Shown here in pieces: positions 32,816 through 41,406 of a DNA stretch of 64,000 nt; the first letter of the stretch is position 1; each line of letters starts with the position of its first letter. The position numbers were made by a program, and so were the translations under genes. The stretch covers positions 1 to 64,000 of the forward strand of contig JAGXRN010000025.1 of NCBI GenBank assembly GCA_018335875.1, in the 5' to 3' direction. Source of the stretch: Dethiobacter sp. GTDB taxonomy: Bacteria; Bacillota; Dethiobacteria; Dethiobacterales; Dethiobacteraceae. The notes beneath the pieces are model-generated. The model made no database searches and had not been told where the DNA came from. It worked only from the letters and a program-made list of their open reading frames with translations.

Positions 32816-33923
32816 GTGTCTTTGGAATTAAAAAACATATGCCAGGGTTTGCGGGAGCGTCATACGGAAATGAGTGTTTCCCTTTGACGTTGCTGCCAAG
32901 AGTGAATTAATCAATAAACTGGAAGAGAGTACGGCAGAGCCTTCCTTCTGGAATGACAGTGAAAACGCGCAAAAGGTAATCCAGGAACTGAAGCAGTTGC
33001 GCGAGGAAGTGGACCCTGTCCGGTCTTTTGTTGAGAAGCTGGATGATTTGGAACTTACTGTCTTTTTGGCCGAAGAGGAAAGCGACGAAAGTTTGTTTAG
33101 AGAAGCGCGGGATAAGGCTGGCAACCTGCTGCAGGAGATTGGCAGGCTGGAGCTGGCTATTCTTTTCCGCGGCCATTATGATTCACACGCGGCCATTATT
33201 TCCATCCATCCCGGCGCAGGAGGCACAGAGTCGCAGGACTGGGCAGCCATGCTTGTACGCATGTATGCGCGCTGGTCGGAAAGGAGAAATTACCAGGTAG
33301 AAGTTTTAGACCTTTTACCCGGTGATGAGGCTGGTATAAAAAGCGCTACACTGCTTGTCAAGGGTAAAAATGCTTTTGGCTATTTGAAGGCGGAGCGCGG
33401 TGTGCACAGGCTGGTGCGCATCTCTCCTTTTGACGCCGCCAAGAGACGCCATACTTCTTTTGCTTCCCTTGACGTGCTTCCGGAAATAGAGGAAGAAGAC
33501 CAGAATGTGGCAATCTCGCCGGATGACCTCAAAATCGACACTTTCCGCGCCAGCGGTGCAGGCGGCCAGCATATAAACACCACCGACTCTGCTGTGCGTA
33601 TCACCCACCTGCCTACCGGTATTGTGGCGCAGTGCCAGAACGAACGTTCACAGCACTCCAACCGGGACAGGGCAATGAAGATCCTGCGCGCCCGCCTGGC
33701 GGACCTCTATGAACGCAAGCAGGCTGAGGAACTGGCCGGCCTGCGCGGCGAGCAGAAGGAAATCGCCTGGGGAAGCCAGATTCGCTCCTATGTTTTTCAG
33801 CCCTATACTCTGGTCAAAGATCACCGTACCGGAGTAGAAGTCGGCAATATTGAAGCAGTGATGGACGGTGACTTAGACCATCTCATTGAATCCTACCTCC
33901 GCCAGACGGCGGGCAGGAAATAA
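32816..33923 (+). CDS. prfB: Peptide chain release factor 2, programmed +1 frameshift
   Basis: Zero frame starts at GTG 32816 and stops after 23 codons at TGA 32885-32887 in the classic slippery CTT-TGA-C. Shift +1 and the reading continues from GAC to TAA 33923, about 367 residues in all. The GGQ motif (SGAGGQHINTTDSAVR) for peptide release is intact. RF2 reads UGA and UAA, so the UGA gives autoregulation. The usual internal Shine-Dalgarno stimulator (AGGGGG just upstream) is not seen; GTGTTTCC stands there instead. Confidence 0.96.
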
Positions 33924-33941
33924 CCGGGGCGGTGATACCTG

Positions 33942-34778
33942 TTGACCAGGTGGCAGCTCTTTAGAGAGTATATTCTTGTCCTGCTTGGCACCGCAATCAT
34001 GGCGGTTGCCTTTAACATTTTTCTTATCCCCAACCTCATCGCAGCGGGCGGTATCAGCGGTATCGGCATCATCGTCTATTACCTGTATCGTTTTCCTGTG
34101 GGTTTCACTATACTGCTCCTTAACCTGCCCCTGTTTTTATTCGCCGCCCGTGTTTTCGGCTTTCGCTTTATCTTCCGCGGACTGTTTGGCGCAGTGTCGC
34201 TCTCAGCATTGATTGAGCTGCTGGCGCCCCTCCCTGTGGCCACCGGCGACCTGCTTTTGGCTTCTGTCTACGGGGGGATCCTGATGGGAGTGGGAATTGC
34301 CCTTGTTTTCAGGGCGCGCGGCTCCACCGGCGGCACGGTGCTGGCAGCCCAGATTCTGAATAAAATGTTCGGGTTTACCAGCGGGCAGAGCCTGCTGGGA
34401 GTGGATTTTCTCGTTATTGCCCTCGCCGGCATTGTCTTTAACCTTGAGCTTGCCATGTACGCGCTGATTTCACTGTTTGTCAGCAGCCGCGTCATCGACC
34501 TTATCCAGGAGGGAATCAGCAACAGCAAGGCCACCCTCATTATTTCAGACCAGACTGAGCTGATTGCGCAAAAAATTATGAGCGACCTCGACCGCGGCGC
34601 CACAGTGTTTACAGGCAAAGGCGCCTTTTCCGGGCAGCCAAGAGAAATGGTGCTCACTGTAGTCGGGCAGTCCGAATTGCACAGGCTTAAAAGTACCGTC
34701 CATGAAATCGACCCCCAAGCCTTTGTCATCGTCGGCAACGCCCACGAAGTCCTCGGCGAAGGCTTCCGCAACCCCTAG
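33942..34778 (+). CDS. yvjA: YitT family membrane protein (DUF161 + DUF2179)
   Basis: 278 residues, TTG 33942 behind GGGGCGGTG. Five or six membrane helices in residues 8-180 with the family's AFNIFLIPNLIAAGGISGI and ARGSTGGT, then a cytoplasmic DUF2179 domain from about residue 195 (DLDRGATVFTGKGAFSG, VVGQSELHRLKSTVHEIDP). B. subtilis yvjA is the YitT member beside prfB, so the position is conserved. Function is not established. Confidence 0.9.
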   Translation: MTRWQLFREYILVLLGTAIMAVAFNIFLIPNLIAAGGISGIGIIVYYLYRFPVGFTILLLNLPLFLFAARVFGFRFIFRGLFGAVSLSALIELLAPLPVATGDLLLASVYGGILMGVGIALVFRARGSTGGTVLAAQILNKMFGFTSGQSLLGVDFLVIALAGIVFNLELAMYALISLFVSSRVIDLIQEGISNSKATLIISDQTELIAQKIMSDLDRGATVFTGKGAFSGQPREMVLTVVGQSELHRLKSTVHEIDPQAFVIVGNAHEVLGEGFRNP

Positions 34779-35498
34779 AGAAACTCATCTTGCAGGTGGG
34801 AGAGGGAGGAGGGGTTGAAGGGACGGGTGCAGAGGGGGTCGCCCTGCAGGAGGGGGAAATTGGACTCGAAAGTGGGGCGGGGGACGCTGTAGAGGATGCC
34901 GATTGGAATTTTGTCACCCCACTGGCGGGCGAGGTCAAGGGCGGAGTTGAAGTCGGACGGGTCATGGCCTTGGGGCTTGTAGGCCCTTTTTTTATACCAG
35001 GCGAAGGTATTGACTTTGTTGAATGTAACGCATGGCTGGAGAATGTCAATCAATGCATATCCGGGGAAGAATTTTATGGCCCACCGCAAGGCCTGTTTCG
35101 CGGCGGAGCAGGGCGGCGAACTGTCCTGTGGCGTTGTTTTCCGCCATCAGCGAGAAACCGCCTCCGGAGGTGGAAGTCAGGGAGCGCGCTCCGGCAAATG
35201 AGACGCCAAGGGCCATGTTAATAGCAGCGATTTCATCTTCGGCCTGTTCCACAATCACATCATGAGAAATCTGCTTGCCGGCGAGATAGATCATTACCCC
35301 TGTGGCCGGTGTCATTGGATATGCTGACAGGAAGCGGCAGCCGCTGGCCAGGGCAGACATGCCCAGGAGCTGGTTGCCGTCTATGAAAAGACTGCGATTT
35401 AAATCTTCTGTTTTAGGCGGCAATTTGAAGCACGGCGCGCAGTGTGCAGCAGCTGCCGCATAGCCCAAGCGCAGGGCGGCGGTGTTTTTTTCCGACAT
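34775..35498 (-). pseudogene. Fossil of a 2-oxoacid:ferredoxin oxidoreductase: korA start joined to korB end
   Basis: On the minus strand, 35498-35100 encodes the KorA linker and pyrimidine-binding start (NRSLFIDGNQLLGMSALASG, FLSAYPMTPATGVMIYLAGK, EDEIAAINMALG). About 35089-34775, in another frame, encodes the KorB C-terminus (GYALIDILQPCVTFNKVNTF, HDPSDFNSALDLA, IPIGILYSVPRPTFE). Hundreds of residues of both subunits are missing. The KorA frame continues open upstream for about 30 residues (PGLEETFADKPG) but the gamma domain is also cut. A deletion plus a frame change killed an alpha-beta oxidoreductase. Confidence 0.85.
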
Positions 35499-35657
35499 CC
35501 CTGGTTTATCGGCAAATGTTTCTTCCAGTCCGGGAATAATGAAAAAATATGGCGCAGGTAAAAGGTTTTTTAGAAATGGTGTCGAATTTATGTTAAGTAC
35601 AATTTGCTTTGACTGTACAAATCAATGCCTGTAGGCAGGACGGGAGCGCCGAACAGC

Positions 35658-36347
35658 ATGATTGAAATACAGCAGGTTGGGATGGTTTATCCCAACGGCG
35701 TTAAGGCTTTGGATAGGGTTAACATTAACATCGACCGGGGAGAATTTGTTTTTATGGTGGGCGAGAGTGGCGCCGGTAAATCCACCATTATCAAGCTTTT
35801 GTGCAGGGAATTTCTGCCAAGCAGCGGCAGCATCAGAATGTTTGGACGTGACATAGCCCGCTTCAGGAGGCGTGAAGTGCCGATGCTGCGACGCAGCATC
35901 GGAGTGGTGTTTCAGGATTTTCGACTTTTAACAAACCGCACTGTTTATGATAATGTGGCTTTTGCCCTGCAGGTAATAGGCGCTTCAAGCCGTGAAATCC
36001 GCAAACGTGTGCCTGATGCGCTTGAGATGGTGGGCTTGACAGAAAAAGCTCACATGAAGCCGCTTGAACTTTCCGGCGGCCAGCAGCAGCGTGTCTGCCT
36101 GGCGCGGGCTATCGTCAATCAGCCTCTGCTTATTATTGCCGATGAGCCTACGGGCAACCTGGATCCCAAAACATCACTGGGCATCATTGATACCCTGCGA
36201 AGCATAAATATTCGCGGGACAACAGTGGTCATGGCCACACACGACAAGGAAGTTGTGGATCAAATGCGACAGCGTGTCATTGCCCTGCATGCCGGCCAGG
36301 TCATCCGTGATCAGCGGGGGGGGGCTTACACTTATCATGGCGTTTAG
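35658..36347 (+). CDS. ftsE: Cell division ATP-binding protein FtsE
   Basis: 229 residues from ATG 35658. Walker A GESGAGKST (about 36-44), Q-loop VVFQDFRLL, signature LSGGQQQRV, Walker B LIIADEPTGNLDP, switch His MATHD. FtsE with FtsX controls murein hydrolases during division and, in Firmicutes, elongation or sporulation. Its stop overlaps the ftsX start by 11 bases. Confidence 0.95.
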   Translation: MIEIQQVGMVYPNGVKALDRVNINIDRGEFVFMVGESGAGKSTIIKLLCREFLPSSGSIRMFGRDIARFRRREVPMLRRSIGVVFQDFRLLTNRTVYDNVAFALQVIGASSREIRKRVPDALEMVGLTEKAHMKPLELSGGQQQRVCLARAIVNQPLLIIADEPTGNLDPKTSLGIIDTLRSINIRGTTVVMATHDKEVVDQMRQRVIALHAGQVIRDQRGGAYTYHGV

Positions 36348-37221
36348 GACATGGATTTATTACATAAAAGAAGCTTTCTGCAGTATTTTTCGCAACAGCT
36401 GGATGAGTATGGCTTCCATCGGTGTGGTAGCAGTTACACTCTTTATCCTTGGCAGCTTTATGCTGCTTAATATCAATGTGGACCACCTGACAGATGAGAT
36501 TAAAAATCAGGTAGAGATAATTGCTTATGTAGAAGAGGACACGCCCGCAGACGAAGTGGACGAGCTGCGTGTGGCCATCATTCAGCTTACAGACGTGGAG
36601 GAAGTACGCTTTGTTTCCAAAGACGAAGCACTGGAGCGGCTGAGGGAAAAGCTGGGGGAGATGGTTGAGGGATACGGCGAAGGAAGGCGCAATCCGCTGC
36701 GGGATTCTTTTGAAATCCGCACTATTATCCCTGAGGATATTCCCGCTGTTGCAGCACTTCTGCAGTCTATGCCCGGTATTGCACGGGTAAACTACGGTGC
36801 TGAAGTGGTAGAATCACTCTTTATATTTACAGGTGTACTCAAATGGATAGGTATTGCTTTTATGCTGGGACTTGCCCTGACGGCCGCTTTTCTGATAGCA
36901 AATACCATTAAACTGACTGTCAATGCCAGGGCCGGCGAGATTATGATTATGAAATACGTAGGCGCCACAGAGTGGTTTATCCGCTGGCCTTTTGTGATTG
37001 AGGGGATTCTGCTCGGCAGCATCGGCGCCCTCATACCTAAGCTTATCCTGTCCTACCTCTACGCGCAGACTGTCTCCTGGGCCCAGTTTAACCTGATTTT
37101 TTTACCGCTGGTGAGCCCGGAGTTAATTATGGGTCAGATGAGCACCATTATGCTGACTATCGGTACTGTCATCGGCTGTCTGGGCAGCCTTGTCTCCATG
37201 CGCCGCTTCCTTAAGGTTTAA
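36337..37221 (+). CDS. ftsX: Cell division protein FtsX
   Basis: 294 residues, ATG 36337. Membrane helix 1 at about 22-44, an extracytoplasmic loop to about 165 (MPGIARVNYGAEVVESLF before helix 2), and three C-terminal helices of the FtsX permease domain (AFLIANTIKLTVNARAGEI, MIMKYVGATEWFIRWPFVIE). It forms the FtsEX complex. The next gene encodes a coiled-coil M23 peptidase, the expected hydrolase partner. Confidence 0.95.
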   Translation: MAFRTWIYYIKEAFCSIFRNSWMSMASIGVVAVTLFILGSFMLLNINVDHLTDEIKNQVEIIAYVEEDTPADEVDELRVAIIQLTDVEEVRFVSKDEALERLREKLGEMVEGYGEGRRNPLRDSFEIRTIIPEDIPAVAALLQSMPGIARVNYGAEVVESLFIFTGVLKWIGIAFMLGLALTAAFLIANTIKLTVNARAGEIMIMKYVGATEWFIRWPFVIEGILLGSIGALIPKLILSYLYAQTVSWAQFNLIFLPLVSPELIMGQMSTIMLTIGTVIGCLGSLVSMRRFLKV

Positions 37222-37263
37222 AAGCGTACATATTTTTCACTGTAGTATGGGAGGTGCTGAATT

Positions 37264-38460
37264 TTGTCCATACGTACAAACCGGCTGTCTCAATTTTTAA
37301 TTGCTGTAATTTTGCTTGCAGCTTTTGTGCTGCCTGTCTTTGCCAATCAAATTCAGGAGAAGCACCAGGAGCTGGATGCTATCAAGTCAATGCAGGAAAG
37401 AGTTCAGAAAAAAATTGCAGATTATAAAAAACAGGAAAAAAGCCTGCTTGGAGAGCTGCGGTTTTTGGAAAGCAATATCAGCAGGGTGCAGACTGAACTG
37501 CGTTCCTTAAACAATAAGATAGGCGACACTGAGAAAAAAATTAAGGTGACAGAGGATGAACTGGCCGCAGCCGAGGAGCAGATAGCCGCCACGGAGGATC
37601 TGCTTGCCGTCCGCTTGCGTGCCATTCATGAGCACGGCAATATAAGTTACCTGGAAGTATTGTTCAACAGTACCACCTTCACTGAGTTTCTCACACGCTA
37701 CAACGACCTGCAGATGATTGTTGGCCAGGACAGGGAACTCCTCACTGAATACCAGGCAGAAAAAGAGAGAATCGCCGCCATCAAACAAGACCTGGAGGGC
37801 CGCAGGCAGGATCTTTTGGCCCTGCGCCAATCAAATCTGGCCAAGAAGCAGGAATTGGAACTGAGCACAATGGAGCGGGAGATGATTCTGACCGCAGTGC
37901 GTGATGAACTGGACGCCGAGGAAGAAGCCATCAAACAGCTGGAAGCGGAGGCCAAACAGCTTGAAGAAATCATCAAACAGCTGCAGGCCGAGGCTGCCAG
38001 GAAGGGCAACGTTTACCTGGGGACAGGAAAGTATCTGTGGCCTGTGCCTGAGTTTGGCCCAAGCTGGATCACATCCGGCTTTGGCTACCGCATCCACCCG
38101 ATTACGCGCGTGCGCGGTTCTTTCCACGGCGGAATAGATATCGGGGTCCCGCACAACCGCTGGCCCGGTTCACGCTCTTACATCGGCAGGCCGGTCGAGG
38201 TGGTGGCGTCTGATTCAGGCATTGCCTATACATATCGTATGGGCGGCGGCTACGGCAATCTGGTCATTGTGGACCACGGTGCAGGCATAGCTACTGTTTA
38301 CGCGCACAACCACAACTTCCTGGTGGCAAATGAAACTCAGGTTATACGCGGCCAGGCCATTGCCATCGTTGGCTCCACCGGCGCCTCTACAGGCCCGCAC
38401 CTGCATTTTGAAATCAGGATTAACGGCGAGAGGGTAGACCCGCTGCCCTACGTCAGGTAG
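37264..38460 (+). CDS. Murein hydrolase activator/peptidase: coiled coil plus M23 (LytM) domain
   Basis: 398 residues, TTG 37264 with ATGGGAGGTG. Signal peptide 1-27, a long EnvC/CwlO-like coiled coil (28-240), then a LytM domain: SGFGYRIHPITRVRGSFHGG, DIGVP (first His/Asp zinc pair) and PHLHFEIRI (catalytic HxH). The ligands are all present, so it may be an active endopeptidase, unlike EnvC. Position behind ftsEX suggests regulation by that ABC complex, as CwlO in B. subtilis. Confidence 0.93.
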   Translation: MSIRTNRLSQFLIAVILLAAFVLPVFANQIQEKHQELDAIKSMQERVQKKIADYKKQEKSLLGELRFLESNISRVQTELRSLNNKIGDTEKKIKVTEDELAAAEEQIAATEDLLAVRLRAIHEHGNISYLEVLFNSTTFTEFLTRYNDLQMIVGQDRELLTEYQAEKERIAAIKQDLEGRRQDLLALRQSNLAKKQELELSTMEREMILTAVRDELDAEEEAIKQLEAEAKQLEEIIKQLQAEAARKGNVYLGTGKYLWPVPEFGPSWITSGFGYRIHPITRVRGSFHGGIDIGVPHNRWPGSRSYIGRPVEVVASDSGIAYTYRMGGGYGNLVIVDHGAGIATVYAHNHNFLVANETQVIRGQAIAIVGSTGASTGPHLHFEIRINGERVDPLPYVR

Positions 38461-38538
38461 GGTAAAGGTGAAAAAAACCATAGATTGTTCAGCCAAATAG
38501 ATTTATAATTAGTGTTAGCGTTATAAAACGGCTGAAAG

Positions 38539-39969
38539 TTGGTGTCTTTTGTGAAACAGAGGACTGCTGTCCTGCTGGTGTGCCTGCTTCTTGTCAGCAA
38601 CATGCTGACTTTCACGGCGACCAGAGGATTTTATCAGTGGAGGGCTGAAACCCCTCCTTCTTCATCTCCTGGGCCAAAAAACGGTATCAATAATTCAAAA
38701 GAGCTGGAGAACTTTATCAGTGTTTTGGAAATTCTGTCAGAGCGTCATCTGGAAGAAGTGACTGTTGAAGAACTGTTCGAGGCAGCAATCAATGGCATGG
38801 TCGGCATCCTTGATGAGCAGACACGTTATATGACCACCAAGGACTGGCAGAGGATGATGGAGCAGACAAGCGGCAGTTTTTCAGGCATAGGTGTGGAGAT
38901 AATGTCTGTGGACGGTTTTGTTACTGTTGTCGCCCCCATCAAAGGGACGCCGGGCGAGCGCGCCGGGCTGCAGCCTGAAGACCGCATAGTGGAAGTGGAT
39001 GGGCAGGATATCAGGGGTATCTCGACCATGGAGGCGGTGGGCCTGATACGCGGGCCGGAGGGTACCCAGGTCACTCTGAAAGTTCTGCGGGGGGAAGAAG
39101 ACAGCGAGCTTTCTTTTGACATAATACGCGGCAATATAGTGGTGGCCAGTGTCTTTTCCAATATGCTGGACAAAAACATCGGCTATATTGAAATCAGTAA
39201 TTTTGACGAACATGCAGGGGAAGACTTTAAAGTGGCCCTGATGGAACTGGAAAACCAGGGTATGGCCGGGCTCATACTTGACCTGCGGGGCAACCCGGGC
39301 GGACTGCTTACAGAGGCAGTCAGCATCGGCCAGGACCTTTTACCGGCCGGCCCCATTACTTACATGGTGGACCGGGACGGAAAAAAGATGAACACTTATT
39401 ACTCATACGGCGCCGCCAAGCCTTACCCCATTGTGGTGCTTGTCAACAGGGGCAGCGCGTCTGCTTCTGAGATTATTGCCGGCGCCCTGCAAGACACAGG
39501 GGCGGGAATACTGGTGGGCACCAGGACGTTTGGCAAGGCCACTGTGCAGCACCTGGAGGGCTTGGGAAACAGCGGCGGGCTCAGCTATACAGTTGCCAAA
39601 TATAGGACGCCGTCGGGCCGCGATATTCATGAAGTAGGGCTTGAGCCGGACATAGTGGTGGAATTGGAGAACTGGATCCATCTGCACCCGCTTACCCTGG
39701 ATATGAAAATAGGCGATGAAAACCGCAATGTAACTTTCCTGCAGCAGGTTCTGAAACTGCTTGGCTACCAGGTGCCCGAGTCAGGCATTTTTGATGAAGC
39801 AACTGAAGAAGCCGTTAAGATTTTCCAGAGGTCACAGGGGCTGCCGGCCACCGGTATTGTCAAACAGGATACCAGGAAAAAACTGCAGGAAGCCGGAGAG
39901 GAAGCACAGGAAAAGAATGACACTCAAAAGCAAAAAGCAATTGAGATTATTTTAGAAAAAATTTCTTAG
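38539..39969 (+). CDS. ctpB: S41 family carboxyl-terminal processing peptidase
   Basis: 476 residues from GTG 38539; GTG 38551 is an alternative. Signal/anchor helix about 5-30, PDZ domain (about 105-190), S41 core with NRGSASASEIIAGALQDTG (nucleophile Ser about 309) and FGKATVQ (Lys about 333), then a peptidoglycan-binding domain (about 395-455, VTFLQQVLKLLGYQVPE) and a charged tail. CtpB-like peptidases cleave envelope or sporulation regulators such as SpoIVFA. The syntenic slot, between ftsX and minJ, is the same as in B. subtilis. Confidence 0.93.
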   Translation: MVSFVKQRTAVLLVCLLLVSNMLTFTATRGFYQWRAETPPSSSPGPKNGINNSKELENFISVLEILSERHLEEVTVEELFEAAINGMVGILDEQTRYMTTKDWQRMMEQTSGSFSGIGVEIMSVDGFVTVVAPIKGTPGERAGLQPEDRIVEVDGQDIRGISTMEAVGLIRGPEGTQVTLKVLRGEEDSELSFDIIRGNIVVASVFSNMLDKNIGYIEISNFDEHAGEDFKVALMELENQGMAGLILDLRGNPGGLLTEAVSIGQDLLPAGPITYMVDRDGKKMNTYYSYGAAKPYPIVVLVNRGSASASEIIAGALQDTGAGILVGTRTFGKATVQHLEGLGNSGGLSYTVAKYRTPSGRDIHEVGLEPDIVVELENWIHLHPLTLDMKIGDENRNVTFLQQVLKLLGYQVPESGIFDEATEEAVKIFQRSQGLPATGIVKQDTRKKLQEAGEEAQEKNDTQKQKAIEIILEKIS

Positions 39970-39980
39970 GAGCATAAGTG

Positions 39981-41276
39981 ATGGACTTTAGATTACTGGT
40001 CCGCATATTTATACAGACATATTCTCTTTTTCTGCTCCACCCACTGTTTTGGCTGGTTGTGTTCCTGGTTGGCATGCAGTACAATCGCACCATTAAGACT
40101 GAAAAACAGGTTTTCGGCTCTGCAAAATTTTCTTTATGGCAGCATACACTGATTGCGGCGCTGTCGGGACTGCTTGGCGGTCTGCTGGCCAGCGCGCTCC
40201 TGGTGTTTTCAGGCATTTCGCTGGTGGAAATAGGCATTTATTATGTCTGGCCTCTGGCCCTGCTGTTTCTGCTGGTCAACCCCCGCTATCTCTGCTTTGC
40301 CTATGCAGGCGGGGTGGTCGGTGCTTTATCTGCACTTCTGCGCTTGCTCGGCGCTTATTTTCCGGTACTCTCCAGCGGACTGCCGGCTGATTTTGCAGCC
40401 ATAAATATTCCGGGGCTGCTGGCGCTAATTGGGATTCTGCACCTGACAGAAAGCTTTTTAATCGCCATCAGCGGCCATCTGTATCCCAGTCCTCTTTACC
40501 TGAAGACAGAAAAAGGAGTAGTGGGCGGCTTTTCGTTGCATAAATTCTGGCCCCTGCCACTGGTGGGGCTGGTGGCAGCAGCCGTGCCCGAAGCTGCTGC
40601 GCTGTCGGCGGAAGCCGCGCGCATGCCACAGTGGTGGCCGGTATTTGCCAGCAGCACAGCAGTACCGGCCGGCCAGGCGCTGATGTATATGATGTTCCCC
40701 ATTGTGGCCGGCCTTGGCTACGGAGACCTGGCAGTTTCCACGGATCCAAAGCAGAAAAGCAAATCATCGGCGCTTAATCTGGGACTATATAGTATTGTTC
40801 TGATTGCTTTGGCCTTTTTGGCGTTGCACTATCCGCCTGCAATTATTCCGGCGGCATTGTTTGCACCGCTTGGGCACGAGCTATTAATTATTCTTGGCAA
40901 TAAAAGAGAGTTTGCCGGGGCGCCACTCTTTGTTCCGCCACTGCAGGGCGTGCGTGTGCTTGATATTTTTCCGGGCTCAGCCGCGGCCAAAGCAGGGTTG
41001 CAGGGCGGTGATATTATCCTTACAGTTAATGGCCTGGAAACCGGAAACTATTACTTTTTTCAAAACCTGCTGCAAAACGCGGGCCCTTTTCTCAGCCTCC
41101 GTGTCATACGGGGCGAGGAGGAGCACAGCCTGCTTATTAAGCGCCGTGCCAGTGAAAAAGCCCATGCAGGAATAGTTATAGTTCCTGACAAAGGCGTGCC
41201 AGCCTTTATGGAGGTCAGGCAGCTCAATTTCTTCTCGGCCCTTTCTGAAAAACTGCGCAGATTCACGAGCAAATAA
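39981..41276 (+). CDS. minJ: MinJ-like PDZ membrane protein
   Basis: 431 residues, ATG 39981 behind TTAGGAGC. Seven or eight hydrophobic segments occupy residues 1-315, followed by a cytoplasmic-side PDZ domain (about 318-405: FVPPLQGVRVLDIFPGSAAA, K-A-G-L-Q-G-G-D). In B. subtilis MinJ links DivIVA with MinD and lies beside ctpB and uvrB, exactly as here, so I call it by position and architecture. Identity to MinJ itself would need an alignment. Confidence 0.7.
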   Translation: MDFRLLVRIFIQTYSLFLLHPLFWLVVFLVGMQYNRTIKTEKQVFGSAKFSLWQHTLIAALSGLLGGLLASALLVFSGISLVEIGIYYVWPLALLFLLVNPRYLCFAYAGGVVGALSALLRLLGAYFPVLSSGLPADFAAINIPGLLALIGILHLTESFLIAISGHLYPSPLYLKTEKGVVGGFSLHKFWPLPLVGLVAAAVPEAAALSAEAARMPQWWPVFASSTAVPAGQALMYMMFPIVAGLGYGDLAVSTDPKQKSKSSALNLGLYSIVLIALAFLALHYPPAIIPAALFAPLGHELLIILGNKREFAGAPLFVPPLQGVRVLDIFPGSAAAKAGLQGGDIILTVNGLETGNYYFFQNLLQNAGPFLSLRVIRGEEEHSLLIKRRASEKAHAGIVIVPDKGVPAFMEVRQLNFFSALSEKLRRFTSK

Positions 41277-41346
41277 GACAGGGGGACGGTTCCGCTGTCT
41301 TCCCCCTGTCTTTAATAATAAGACAAGAGAACCGTCCCCCTGTCTT
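41275..41346. repeat. Nested palindromic repeat after minJ
   Basis: AAGACAGGGGGACGGTTC (41275-41292) is perfectly inverted at 41329-41346. Inside the left half GACAGGGGGA (41278-41287) also pairs with TCCCCCTGTC (41301-41310). The GGGGACGGTTC core recurs in intergenic repeats of many Clostridia genomes (memory). The 3' end merges with GACAGGGGCTTTTTG, so it can also terminate minJ. Confidence 0.8.
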
Positions 41347-41406
41347 GTCTGACAGGGGCTTTTTGTTATGATATAATAATGATGTTTATAACGAGGAGAG
41401 AACTTT

